A stretch of 64,000 nucleotides of DNA from Allolobophora icterica (GCA_963556255.1 OY744605.1:34227124-34291123); one strand, 5' to 3'. Counted from the first letter of the stretch, positions 50,781-62,940 are shown. Notes: generated by a model from the letters alone, not told the origin. A program made the numbers and translations.

Positions 50781-51150
50781 GAATTATTATTATTATTACT
50801 ATCCATTTATTAAGTGCCGTATCTAGTGATCAAGCACCAGTCGATGGCGCTGAGCAATGTGATTGAAGGACTTGCTGAAGGTCCATACACAGTCACCATC
50901 TCTGTAGCCTTGGACGCATACTCTTCGTGTTGCTTGGCAAGCGCTCTAACAAAATGGCTTCTATTTTCCCACAACTTTCACAGGCACTGCAAATATATAA
51001 TACACACATGGTTGTGACAGAGTATAGCTACTATTGGGCAATTATTATTATTATTATTATTATGCATTTACTAAGTGCCATATCTAATATCTAATTGTGG
51101 TCAAAGGTCTTGCTGAAGGTCCCAACACAGTAACCATCTCACGAGGCAAG
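50781..51150. repeat. Pair of related short repeats starting with ATT runs
   Basis: ATTATTATTATT, then TTAAGTGCCGTATCTAGTG and CTTGCTGAAGGTCCATACAC at 50781-50905, recur as TACTAAGTGCCATATCTAAT and CTTGCTGAAGGTCCCAACAC at 51040-51145. Two copies of one dispersed repeat in the same orientation. Confidence 0.7.
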
Positions 51151-51980
51151 CAGATGTTTATTATTTAACAACTGAGGCTAAATCTTCAATGTCGTAAGTC
51201 ACATGCACTTATTTAGAATTGCTCTACAGAAATATTGACGATGTGGCTTCTTGGCTTCTTGTCACTCATATTTGATCTATAACTAAAAACGTGTTCAACA
51301 GGTGTGTTAGATGCAGGCGCAATCAATGCGCTAAACACTGGCTCACATAGTTTTCTCGAGAAAAGCGTTGCTGCTATTTAGCAGAAGAAACAATCACTTT
51401 CACCAAAGTCACCGTGCAGTTTTTTGACAAAACTTATCCTTAGCAGTAAAGTTTTGAATATTGTTGGCTCAATTTTAACAATTATCCATCTAATTCTGGT
51501 CACCACAGGAGAAATGCCAAAATGTCCAAACCATATGAGCTAATGACTAAAAGTTGACTGGTAACCTATCTGAGTATCCTTAAAATCCTGTCAGTTCATA
51601 TGCTGTATGTTTGCATTTAAAAAAACTTTTTTCATATAAAGTTTTGAGAACAAGTACTTCATGGACTGAACTGATCAAGCCTGGCCAACAGTAATTGATG
51701 GTATTGACTGCCTCTTCAAACTATGTTGGACTTTTAATATTTGAAAGTTTCAAGTACAGGATTTATTAAATTAAATACAGAAAATTCCCCAACTGTTTCA
51801 GAAGTCTGTAGGCTGCCATAGTATTAAACCTGATGACATTTTTCTGTGACTTGGGTGAATAACTACATATTTCTGCTTATCTATGTGTATATAATTTTTT
51901 TATGTTTCTGCTTTGTTAAAATAATAAATGTTGGTGGATTTTTTAAATTCTGATGTCAGAAATAGATGTTGATATGTATG
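51150..51980. other. No recognised feature
   Basis: AT-rich sequence without supported exon or repeat. Confidence 0.45.
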
Positions 51981-52047
51981 TATTTATTATGTATATATAT
52001 ATATACATTTATTTTTATTTGTGTATGCATATACAATTATATACGTA

Positions 52048-52330
52048 TCATCATCATCAATAACCATGGGCTCAGCGCCCATAGGTGTCTGATGCCCTCC
52101 TGACGATATCTCTCCACTCCTTCTGTCCAGTGCCAAGTGACCCAGCTCATGGAGACTTGCTCCACACCATTCTTCAATGTCATCTGTCCATTCTCTGTTT
52201 GGTCTTCCTCTTGTGTTTGTGCGTTCCATTATTCCATAAACCAAAGTTTTAATTTTTCTGCCCCTTCATTCTGCAGATATGTCCAAACAGCATGAGCTTT
52301 ATCCAAAAAACTCTGCTTGAGATTTTAGGT
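52048..52330 (-). pseudogene. LINE 3' end (endonuclease/reverse transcriptase type)
   Basis: On the minus strand, LMLFGHICRMKGQK and, after a one-base shift, RTNTRGRPNREWTDDIEEWC followed by GASLHELGHLALDR. The GHI.RM..(K/R)RGRP...W.DDI..W motif is the well-known C-terminal end of RTE/Jockey-like LINE proteins. A GATGATGATGATA tail follows, the usual 3' end. Confidence 0.8.
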
Positions 52331-52477
52331 CAGACTGATTTTTCTGTATAATTCCTCATTTCTGATATTCTGCATTCATGCTATTGTAAGGATCTTATGA
52401 TGGATTTTCATTCAAATGCTGACACACTTATACACATAAAAACTGGCATATATATGCACACATATTTATATATAGTG

Positions 52478-52745
52478 TGCTCAATAGTGTAGTGATTAGC
52501 GTCCTAGACTGCCAATCGAGAGGTTGAGGTTTCAAATCCCCGTCAGGGCAGACATTTAGTTCAAGATTTCTGTTCAACCTGTGCCCCTAGCCAACTCGGC
52601 TATAATGAGAACACTGATCACACATGGTCAGTGAGAAAATGAGACGGTGAGGGAGAGGATTGGTTGAGGCTAAAAAAATTAAGTTGCCAACAGTTCATAG
52701 CTATGGTTGCCTCAGGGCTAGCTTAAAGGACTGCTCTTCTTATAT
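52478..52745 (+). repeat. tRNA-derived SINE
   Basis: GCTCAATAGTGTAGTGATTA resembles box A, GGTTTCAAATCCCC box B, with the 5' half also retaining an anticodon-arm-like CTAGACTGCCAATCGAG. The non-tRNA body runs to TTAAAGGACTGCTCTTC. Mutated box B and no 3' tRNA end exclude a functional tRNA. Confidence 0.65.
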
Positions 52746-52827
52746 GGGTAAAATAATCATGTGGATTTAATTTCTTGACATATGTATGTGTAAACAACTA
52801 AACATGTATCCATATTATATATATATA

Positions 52828-54158
52828 CTAGCTGGTTTACCCGGCGTTGCCCGGGGTTATAAGTTTCATTCGCTGTAGCGAATAAGCAACAAATTTAGGT
52901 ATAAGTTTAAATCCGTGTAGCGAATAAGGAAGAAATTTAGGCGACCTGTGTGGGAGACTGCTTCGCAGTCTTGTGTACGCCTTCTGGCGTACAGCGGAGA
53001 CTGCTTCGCAGTCTTGTATACGCCTTCTGGCGTCTAGCGACCTTTGCCGTGGACTGAAAGGTTTACCCGGCGTTGCCCGGGGTTATAAGTTTCAATCCCT
53101 GTAGCGAATAAGCAACAAATTTAGGTATAAGTTTAAATCCGTGTAGCGAATAAGGAAGAAATTTAGGCGACCTGTGGGGGAGACTGCTTCGCAGTCTTGT
53201 GTACGCCTTCTGGCGTATTGCGACCTCTGCCGTGGACTGACTGCTTCGCAGTCGCCCTCTGGCGACGACTGCTTCGCAGTCGGGGAGACTGCTTTGCAGT
53301 CTCCCGTGGACTGACTGCTTCGCAGTCGAAGAGGGTGAACCCGGCGTTGGCGGGTTAAAGAAATTACACAATAGTTATTTTTTAATGTTACTTTATTTTA
53401 AATTTAACTGTAGAGCTTGGAGATAAACAACATTAGTTGTCTTGCCATTTGGTGCCAGAAGAAACAGATTGTTACTGGCCCGAACTGGAGAGCAGGCAAC
53501 GTACAGCGGACGCCTTCTGGCGTCTAGCGACCTCTGCCGTGGACTGACTGCTTCGCATTCGCCCTCTGGAGGCGACTGGTCCGCAGTCTTGGAGGCCCTT
53601 GTGGCGTCTGGCGACCTGTGGGGGAGACTGCTTCGCAGTCTTGTATACGCCTTCTGGCGTCTAGCGACCTTTGCCGTGGACTGACTGCTTCGCATTCGCC
53701 CTGTGGCGGTGACTGCTTTGCAGTCTGTTTGTGTTTGAACCTACCTGTGTTACAATTTTGCTGTAAAACGATTAATTTAGTTCGAAGCGATCGTTATTAA
53801 ATTCTTTCCGAAAGTAAACAACGACGCTATGGCCATTATTAATGACGTTGGGGAATACCGGCGCCGGAAATTTCCAAATCTTCCGTACGCGTCCGTGGTG
53901 CTATTTTTAGGTATAACGTCATTGTGCTATAATTAATTTGTAGTAGGGAGTGGAAATTTCCTATGCCGTGGGGCGAGTTTTTGGCCCTTATCACCATGTT
54001 AGCGGTGAAAACTGGGGACGCGAACCCCTCCACTGGGTGTCCGATGCCGAGGCGGATACAGTAGTGAAGGTTTCGAGTGAAAAGGTGCAAAATTGTAGAA
54101 GTTAAGCCCGGTCAAACAGACAGAGAGACAGACAGAAAGCTGTCTTTATTTATATAGA
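52828..54158 (-). mobile_element. Helitron remnant H1, 1331 bp
   Basis: On the minus strand the element begins TCTATATAAATAAAGACAG (5' TC, preceded by A) and ends with CCGGGCAACGCCGGGTAAAC followed by CAGCTAG and a T. A GC hairpin about 12 bases before CTAG, a CTRR end, a 5' TC and insertion between A and T are the hallmarks of Helitrons. The helicase C-terminus is retained at 53393-53507. Downstream of it lie repeated GACTGCTTCGCAGTC and CGCCTTCTGGCG palindromes and an internal second copy of the hairpin end (about 53065). Confidence 0.88.
53393..53507 (-). pseudogene. C-terminal end of a Helitron Rep/helicase
   Basis: The frame reads LYVACSPVRASNNLFLLAPN followed by GKTTNVVYLQALQ and a stop. 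This fits the conserved end of the PIF1-like helicase domain of Helitrons, (Q)LYVACSRV..P..LF..AP.GKTKNVVY..AL. Only this piece survives; the replication-initiator and helicase core motifs are gone. Its direction agrees with the TC-to-CTAG orientation of the element. Confidence 0.85.
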
Positions 54159-54160
54159 TA

Positions 54161-54863
54161 CTAGCTGGTTTACCCGGCATTGCCCGGGGTTATAAGTTTC
54201 ATTCCCTGTAGCGAATAAGCAACAAATTTAGGTATAAGTTTAAATCCGTGTAGCGAATAAGGAAGAAATTTAGGCGACCTGTGTGGGAGACTGCTTCGCA
54301 GTCTTGTGTACGCCTTCTGGCGTACAGCGGAAACTGCTTCGCAGTCTTGTATACGCCATCTGGCGTCTAGCGACCTTTGCCGTGGACTGACTGCTTCGCA
54401 GTCGCCCTGTGGAGGCGACTGCTTCGCAGTGTGTTTGTGTTTGAACCTACCTGTGTTACAATTTTGCTGTAAAACGATTAGTATAATTCGAAGCGATCGT
54501 TATTAAATTCTTTCCGAAAGTAAACAACGATGCTATGGCCATTATTAATGACGTTGGGGAATACCGGCGCCGGAAATTTCCAAATCTTCCGTACGCGTCC
54601 CTGGTGCTATTTTTAGGTATAACGTCATTGTGCTATAATTAATTTGTAGTAGGGAGTGGAAATTTCCTATGCCGTGGGGCGAGTTTTTGGCCCTTATCAC
54701 CGTGTTAGCGGTGAAAACGGGGGACGCGAACCCCTGCACTGGGTGTCCGATGCCGAGGCCGACACAGCAGTGAGGTTTGGAGTGAAAAGGTGCAAAATTG
54801 TAGAAGTTAAGCCCGGTCAAACAGACAGAGAGACAGACAGAATTCTCGCTTTATTAATATAGA
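54161..54863 (-). mobile_element. Helitron H2, 703 bp, non-autonomous
   Basis: Same ends as H1: TC at 54863-54862 and CTAG at 54164-54161, with hairpin CCGGGCAATGCCGGGTAAAC. It is separated from H1 only by TA, so the two are head-to-tail. It shares the 5' 430 bases and 3' end of H1 but lacks the helicase piece, so it is the internally deleted form. Confidence 0.88.
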
Positions 54864-54954
54864 TATATATATAACAGTTAAATGCATAAACATGTATAAG
54901 GTTTTATAATACATGTAATATATATGTATAGGAATATGTAAATTCTTGACCTGT

Positions 54955-56570
54955 TTTCAGACAAAATGGTCAGTTTCTTTTCATTGACAAATTCTTCCAT
55001 CCAAATTCTACACCTTCTATCATGGACTACTTTCTGCCAACTGCCTAACAAAACCGGTCTTGACACCATTCCTACTTGGTTTCTAAAGAGTGCTCTGATG
55101 TCCTGGGTCTGTAATATATGTCCTGTAACATATATTACACTGATAATCAATTTGCACGAGGGATGCCTTCCATCTGCATTTGCTCAGCCATAGTTCATCC
55201 TCTGCTTAAGAAACCTTCTCTTGCCTCTCAAATTACAGGCCAATCTCAACCTTGAATTTTACATTTAAAATCCTTGAATGCATGCAAACTCATCTATCAT
55301 CAAACTCATCTCCCGTTTTCAGACTGCATATCCTAAGTTTCAGTCAACGAATCTGCACTGCTTACTTTTCACAATGACATTGTATGTTCAGTGGACGGGG
55401 TAAGGTAACAGCACTTGTTCTACATGACTTGTCTGTTACATTTGCTACGTCTTCATCGTCTCAAGCACTGCTTTGGGATATCTGGTCCTGCACTAAATTG
55501 GTTTATTACTTACCTTAGTCCATGGACTCAGTGTATTTAAATGGTAATTATTCATCTAGGACTTTGTTGGCATGTGGTGCTCCACCGGGTTTTGTGCTTG
55601 GTCCTCTTTTGTTTACATTTCATACCACTTGGCACAGTGCTGGAAAATCATTCGCTGGGCTATCATTTCTATGCCGGTGATACTAAAATCTACATTTTCA
55701 TTTGACTGTCTGTCATGGTCCTTAAAGTCTTGCAACTTAAAGTCTTGGGTGGTGGCCTCTAAACTCTAACTGACCAAACAATGAACTTCTGTTACTGGGC
55801 ACTCCACAGCAGCTTTAAAAATATGATCAGCTTTAGTCATTGAAACTGGGTGACTCAATTTGTTAAGCTGGCAGACGCTTCTTGTAACTTAGGCATTGTT
55901 TTCATTTCTACCATGTCTTTCACTGGTCGTGTAAACAGTATTTGTAAGTCGTCATATACGTTCATTCGTGACATGTCTGCAAGGATATCTCTGGTTGCCA
56001 GTTGCCTAGATTACTGTAGCTCTCTTCTTACTAATATCAATAGGTGAAACATGCCTAAGCTGCTGAGATTTAAGAACTCTTTGGCTAGAGTCATAACTAA
56101 TACATCCAATTTTGAACATATAACCCATGTGCTGAAATCTTTGCATTGGCTTCCTGTTCAGCAAAGAATTATTTTCAAATTGGGTCTCATGGTTTACAAA
56201 TTCTGGTCAGCAACAATACTTAGAACCAGTTCTTATTCTCCAGACTTTTCATTATTCAGCGAGGTCATTATCTTTGTGGGGTCATACCAAAATGAAGAAC
56301 TGTTTTTGGTGAATGAGTTTTTTGGTTGCTGGACCTATTTTTTAGAATTCTGCCCCTGTGTCTTTTTACTCTGTCCAGCTAGCCCCTTGTGTCATTTCGT
56401 TCTCAACTTAAAACTTACCTCTTTCAAATTGCTTATCCATCATAGGCTGTATCTCTGTCTTATGGACTGATCTTCTGGATATTGACCTGATAATATTAGG
56501 CTTGGTTTGATGTGCCATCGGTTGATGCTTTGTGCTTAAGACACCGGCACAGTAGAAGTTACTAATTACA
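54955..56570 (+). pseudogene. Decayed L2/CR1-like LINE (copy 2)
   Basis: Successive frames give GLDTIPTWFLKSAL and INLHEGCLPSAF (linker before the reverse transcriptase), HCSGKVTALVLHDLSVTFAT-like sequence (the palm A region), a FYAGDTKIY-like stretch in place of YADDTK, and at 56051 NSLARVITNTSNFEHITHVL, KSLHWLPVQQRIIFKLGLMV. Many stops and frameshifts. The 3' UTR GTGCCATCGGTTGATGCTTT matches that of 7165-7615. No endonuclease domain remains. Confidence 0.8.
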
Positions 56571-56589
56571 ATTATATGTATATATATAT

Positions 56590-58290
56590 TTAGTTATGTC
56601 TGATACATACTTATTTAATTATACGTGTGTAATGTAATTGAATTAATTAATAAACATCAGAAAAAGTTAAATTCATACTCTGCTGTGTATTCATTTCTTA
56701 ATGAACTCATCTTTTCTTCACCTATGAAACCTGTTTCCTTGACATTATTCTTACAACTCTTCTGAAAAAGTGCTCTGTGCTCAATCATTGTCAATAATTA
56801 ACTTCTTTTTGGGGGTGAAGCATCTGGTTTTTAATTTTGTGTTAACTTTTTGTTGCATTGTAGGAGCCGTAAAACATGAAGTTTGCCAGTAACGGACAAT
56901 GAAGTCTGACTTAAATGTGCTGCAGTCTTTACAAACTCTGATGACAGAGAAAGAGAAATCAACCTAGTCTGACGACAGCATGATCGATTGCAGCTAGGAT
57001 ATCACTGTAACTCCGAGGAACATGCCCCAGAATAAACTCTTATGTTGGACACAGGATTGCATTCAATCTTGAGGGAACATGTGTTCTTTTCTTGTCTGTG
57101 TCATTTCTTGTCACGAGGCGGTTAGTCGGACTTCTTTTCGGTTGACGTTAATGACCTCTTCATCAACTTATGTTTTTGATAGCTGTAAAACTGTATTGAT
57201 ATGATATTAACCGATCAACAATTCGATGGGCACTGTTAAGTTGGTGATCATTAATTGGAATGTCTTGGTTACTTATTTTATTGTTTGGTATTTTAATTTG
57301 TTTGCATTAAGGGGTGTAATACTTCTCTGCATATTGTGTTCTTATAACCTCAATTTTTATATTTTACAATTAAGAAATTGAGTGATGAATTTGTGGGGTG
57401 CATACTTGAGTATATAAATTTATAAAATATTAGGCTGATCAAGAAGACATCAGAGCTATAGATCTCAACCTTATCAAATGTTTATGTGAACTGAAATGCG
57501 GTAAAGCTGCAGGTTTGATGGCATGCCAGAGAACCTGAACAACTGTTCTGTACTCACCCAATACAGTTAGGTCTTTGCTAACATTACTATTTGCAGCAGA
57601 GTGCATTATGGATATGTACCAATGATTTTGGTTGAGGCGTAATAATTCCTCCTGTGAAAACTAAAGATGTGATCTGTCTTGTAGCTCAGCTACTGTGATA
57701 TAACACTTAGTGGAAATATTGCGAAGTTTGAGGTGTGTCTTTTTGAGCTGTATAGCTGTTATCTGTGTTCTTCTGGCCTTCAGTCTGGATTCATGAAGAA
57801 AACTGGTTGCGATAGAGCAATTTATACAGAACTTGAGGTCTACTGTTGAGTAAATCAAAATGTTTGTGTTTGAAAGTAATGATGAAGAATATTCCACACA
57901 GATTTTTGATAAGTTTGATACACTGGTGTAGTAGATGGTTGCAGCTGTAGGATGGAATTGTGTATTTTCTAGAATATTCAAATTAGTTTGCAGTGTCAGA
58001 CAAGGAGGGGTGTTATCCCTATCCTATTTGTTGTTTTTGTGGATTACACTGTTAATCTGATAGATAGAATGACTTCTATGTAGAAAATAATTGTTACTTG
58101 TGAATTAGAGTATCCTATATGGATATGAAGTTCGGTATAACAAAATCTGTGGTGCTCAGGATAGTTGGTGCCCATAAATATTTGTGTATGCGTTTGCCAT
58201 TAGTGTTTGAGTTTGCCATGTGTTGAAAAGCAAAATACTTAGCAATTATACTGTGACAGTTGATGTGCAAATGTCATTTTGACTGCAGGA
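56590..58290. other. No recognised gene; probable decayed LINE-derived sequence
   Basis: AT-rich, with faint LINE-like stretches near 57530-58100 (for example VRQGGVLSLSYLLF at about 57996-58040, echoing the RQGG.LSP.LF motif of reverse transcriptases). Ends are not definable. Confidence 0.3.
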
Positions 58291-58302
58291 GACAGTTTAA
58301 AC

Positions 58303-58434
58303 CATAGGCGTAGACTCTGGGAGGGCAGTCGTGGCGCGTGCCCCAAATAATTGAGATGGACTGTACATTTAATGCAAAAAGTGTAGAATGAATAACGAAA
58401 TGCCCCCAATATTTTGGACAAGTTTACGCCAGTG
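58303..58434. mobile_element. hAT-type MITE, 132 bp, TSD GTTTAAAC
   Basis: Ends CATAGGCGTAGACTCTGG and AAGTTTACGCCAGTG are inverted repeats. The exact 8-mer GTTTAAAC flanks both sides (58295-58302, 58435-58442). It is the same family as 16460-16607 in opposite orientation. Confidence 0.92.
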
Positions 58435-58727
58435 GTTTAAACTGAGCCTAAGTGAAATAATTTGAAAATTTTACAAGTCTGATAATAATAGCTTTTTAAA
58501 CGACACATGGATGAAATTGTTCTGTTGCATTTATTCAAAACACATTGTGAGACACTACTTGTATTTACATGTGAATGTATTTCATTTACTATCAGTAAGT
58601 ATGCAAGGTTGACAACTGCATGGAACAGAATATTTTGGAGGTTTTTGAAAGTAAATAACACAATGATTGATGGGTGCTTTCATATATGTTGGTTGTTTAC
58701 TGCTTCAGGCTGACTTTGATGTTAGGC

Positions 58728-59092
58728 AGTACTGTCCAAGTTAATGGTGTCATGAGAAATGGTTCCAGACAAATGGTTCACGATCATCCAGCTTCTAGTT
58801 TGATCTATATTTTCATCGAGAATCAGGCTTCTAGTTTGAGCTCTATTTTCATCGATCTTCCGGCTTCTAGTTTGAGCTATATTTTCATCATCGCTGATCC
58901 AGCTTCTAGTTTGAGCTATATTTTCATCGCTCATCCAGCTTCTAGTTTGATGAAAATAGAGCTCAAATGCTTTTTCGTAGTCCAGTGTAAACAAAACACA
59001 ACCTAGAAGCTGGAAGTTTGTGAACCATTTGTCCATGAACCATTTGTCCATGAACCATTTGTTGTGGAACCGTTAATCTACAGTACTAAAAC
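58728..59092. mobile_element. Foldback element with internal tandem repeats
   Basis: The left end (AGTACTGTCC..AAATGGTTCCAGACAAATGGTTCAC) is an inverted counterpart of the right end (GTGAACCATTTGTCC, repeated three times, to ACAGTACT). Inside, GCTTCTAGTTTGAGC-TATATTTTCATCG is repeated five times with a period of about 45-50 bp, and one inverted GATGAAAATAGAGCTCAAA follows. It encodes nothing. Confidence 0.8.
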
Positions 59093-59479
59093 TACTAAAT
59101 GAACTACAAGCATTATTTGTACAACAACAAAAAGATACTTTGTGAAATCTATGATATATTGAAAAATTTTAACATTGGTGACTTGAGGATAAATGTTTAT
59201 GAAAGGCATTTGCTTATCAGGTAGTTGAGCTGCTTATTTTTTATCACTGATGTGTATATTTTTCTGTTATTTCTCCTTTGTATAGAGTGTGTTATTTTGT
59301 GTTGCTCATATGTGGTGAAATAAAGTTTATTCAAAATGGAAACTACATAAGCAGACTACATGTGTTTTATATGTTGTGCATATGTTGTAGATGTCCTGAT
59401 TACTTACAGAAGATGCATGCATATGGATGCTATATAGACCACATATGGTTTACTGTTTAGCATGCAGATTGCTAAACCA

Positions 59480-60710
59480 TTTGGTATCTGTATAGTATAC
59501 ATGTGGTGTAGATAAGCTAGTTATATATAGGAACTATATATATATTGCATATGGCATGCAGATTGGTACATCATCTGGTATCTATATAGCAAACATATGG
59601 TGTAAACCACCTAGTTACATATAGAAACTTTATAGATTCTATATAGTATGCAGATTGGTAAAGGATCTGGTATCTATATTGAATACATATGGCATAGATC
59701 AGCTAGTTACATATAGAAACGATATAGATTCTATATAGTATGCAGATTGGTAAAGGATCTGGTATCTATATTGAATACATATGGCATAGATCAGCTAGTT
59801 ACATATAGAAACAATATAGATTCTATATAGTATGCAGATTGGTAAAGGATCTGGTATCTATATGGTAAACATATGGCATAGATCACCTGGTGCCATATGC
59901 ATGACATATGGATACCATTTGAAGCCCAGATGGCTTGGACATATGCATTCAATATGGGCTGTCGGGTGCAAACCAGATGAATCTAGGGATCCCTGCCATA
60001 TTGGATCGCATATGGCATATATACGTTGTAGATCAGCTAGTTACATATAGAAACAATATAGATTATATATAGTATGCAGATTGGTAAAGGATCTGGTATC
60101 TATATTGTATACATATGGCATAGACCAGGTAGCTACATATAGAAACAATATGGATTCTATATAGAATGCAGATTGGCAAAGGATCTTGTATCTATGTGGT
60201 AAACATATGGCATAGATCATCTTGTGCCATATGTATGACGTATGGATACCATTTGAAGGCCAGATGGCTTGGACATATGCATTCAATATGGGCTGTCGGG
60301 TGCAAACCAGATGAATCTAGGGATCCCTGCCATATTGGATCGCATATGGCATACATACTTTGTAGATCAGATAGTTACATGTAGAAACAATATGGATTCT
60401 ATATAGAATGCAGATTGGTAAGGATCTTGTATCTATATGGTAAACATATGGCATAGATCAGCTGGTTACATATAGAAACAATATAGATTCTATATAGAAT
60501 GCAGATTGGTAAAGATCTGGTATCTATATTGCATACATATGGTTTAGATGACGTGGTGCCATATAGATACCATATGCATACCATTTAAAGCCCAGATGGC
60601 TTGCACATATGCATTCAATATGGGCTGTCGGGTGCAAACCAGATGAATCTAGAGATCCCTGACATATGGCATCCCATATGAAGCCCATATGGTTTCCATA
60701 TTACATTGCT
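59480..60710. repeat. CATATGG-rich tandem array with 92-bp period and 150-bp insert units
   Basis: CAGATTGGTAAAGGATCTGG recurs at 59651, 59743, 59835, 60077, 60169, 60411 and 60502. Intervals are 92, 92, 242, 92, 242 and 91 bases, a 92-bp unit with an extra 150-bp block (GCCCAGATGGCTTG..GTGCAAACCAGATGAATCTA) after some units. Many CATATGG and TATAGATTCTATATAG palindromes. Confidence 0.9.
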
Positions 60711-60719
60711 GTTGGGGCA

Positions 60720-62780
60720 GGTATTGTAAAGTAAAATTGGTCACCGAGAGCGCCGCATCAATGGGCTTAGGTATGTACGTAGCAATAGCAGATCCCTTTT
60801 GCAAGGTCCGGTGAATGTAATTGATCTCCGGTGAGTTTCCATTTTGACAGATTGAATTGACGTGTGACAAATCCATTTTGCTGCGAATTTCCCGCGTGCA
60901 GATGATTCTTTCTTTAAGGTTTCATTCAATCATTGAGAGCATTTATATTTAGCGCACCTCCAAGATGCCTACTCAGAGGTGCTCCCAGTCCAACCCGGCG
61001 ATAAATAACAAATTTCAAATGCTTGTAAAAAGTGTATGCAGAACCAGTGTTCTTGAACGGAAAGAGATACGGAAATGGATCATAGACCCATTCTTAGGTC
61101 TCTGTCAGAATCATGCCACAGCTTATAAGAATTCAGCTTTTGGCGGCTGAGTTAACCACCTGGCCAAATCCACGCGAGAAAAGTGTACAAATTGCCATCG
61201 GGGAGAAGGATTGACGGCTTGGGAGCTGTCCACCTCACACTCCAGCTGCTGTGCACGGCTGACGTCAAATTTCTTTGGTTTTGGTATGTTCGTTTTCATT
61301 TTTGTTTCAATAGTAACTGTTTTATTACGTTTTCATTTAGCCGTTACCGGATTTTATATGATTTATTAAATTTCTGAATCCAACAATCTAAATGCGGTCA
61401 TATAACAATCATTACATTTTGAACGATTAGTTTCCGTCTTTTAAGAGCCATGCAGTTAACCCAGAGTAAGCTTAGTCAATGTAATTAGTCTATATAAAGT
61501 TTCTCCCATCATCTCGTATTAAAACAGTTTTTCCTCTCACAGTATTGTATAGGCCTAATGTAATCGCCGAAATTTCGCAGTCCTACATAAAAAAGACAAG
61601 TTAATCACCAGCGCGATAGAATGTAACTTATTAAGGCCTATTAAGTAATAAGTAGATAGAAGCCAATGATGCTGGATTGGATGATGAAGGAGGGAAACAG
61701 TAGACTTAAAGAAAGCTTCGACATCGAGAGGAGTGGCGACGTCGGACGTTTGAACCTTTTTGGGGGCAGAGAACCAGAAGAAGGAAGAGCCACGTTGCAT
61801 GGTCATTGGTCATTACCAATGCCAGGTGAGAATGAGGAATTGGGGTCAAACTGGGAGAGAGCGCGATGCTAAGGTGGAAAGCGATTACGCCGATTAGCAG
61901 TGGTGGATGGTTGTAGGAGGAGCCTGGAGCAGAAGCAAAAGATAATGGTTTGAATAGTAATTAAGACAAATGCCGATTTTGATGCATGAAAATTAGAAAT
62001 TTTGAGAGGACATTATCACTAGCGTCTTTTAACCTTATAACCCACCACTTGAGTTGGGCGTGTTCCTCTGTCCAACCTAATCTTATCTAATGACTTCTAT
62101 AGCGCCGTTTTAGCAACGCACCGCGGCACAGGACATTTCAATCGAAGGCCGCTTCAATCAAGACTGAAGCCCCAACAGGGCCGTATTAAAGCTTAATTCG
62201 GGCCTGAGCCCCAAATCGTAATTTATTGTAGAAGCCCAGTTGAATCTGATTGGTCAGGGATACTAGAAGTCAGACTATAGTATATGATGGGTGAGCAATT
62301 GAGCTGAAACTGACGAGTCTTAAGGAGACATGAATACGTTCGAAGTCCTTCACCCGTCCGCCGACCGCCCTGGATTGGCCTCCTTGCTACCATCTATTCT
62401 CAGTTTCCATCCCAGTTTCTTCGCCTTCGTCTGCATGCAGCGCCGTCGTTAATTGGCAGGTTACATTCTATTGCCTTGATATTTACATCTATTTCTGAAA
62501 ATTCTGGACTGAGTATACGGCTGTTTAATCTGTAACATTTTATTTCATTGGATCGTTGGAATTTGCGAGGGGCTGTTCCCAACGTTTTCAGAACTGATGA
62601 TGTTTCGCAATACGTATGGCGATTGCATTTTAAGGACCGCCATTAGCGTTGAAGACGAAACCGAAGTCTATGCTTACGAACGGGACAATTGGCAACGATA
62701 GAATGGGACATTTAAACGTGCATTGCTTCTTTTCTCTTTTCATTTCTATAGCCATGCACGTCTTCTTTCTTTTCCAGAAA
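60720..62780. other. No supported gene
   Basis: Mixed-composition sequence with several short frames (for example 60965-61150 plus, 61555-61806 minus) but no matching splice sites or known motifs. Confidence 0.35.
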
Positions 62781-62786
62781 CTAAAT

Positions 62787-62889
62787 ACATACATACATAC
62801 ATACATACATACATACATACATACATACATACATACATACATACATACATACATACATACATACATACATACATGCATGCATACATACA

Positions 62890-62935
<46 letters not shown>

Positions 62936-62940
62936 CATGC
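62787..62940. repeat. CATA microsatellite
   Basis: ATAC repeats with one CATGCATG interruption, ending in a short TA run. Confidence 0.95.

Noticed and set aside
52478..52555. Possible functional tRNA gene
   Set aside because: Box B is mutated and the acceptor stem does not close; the sequence continues into a SINE body.
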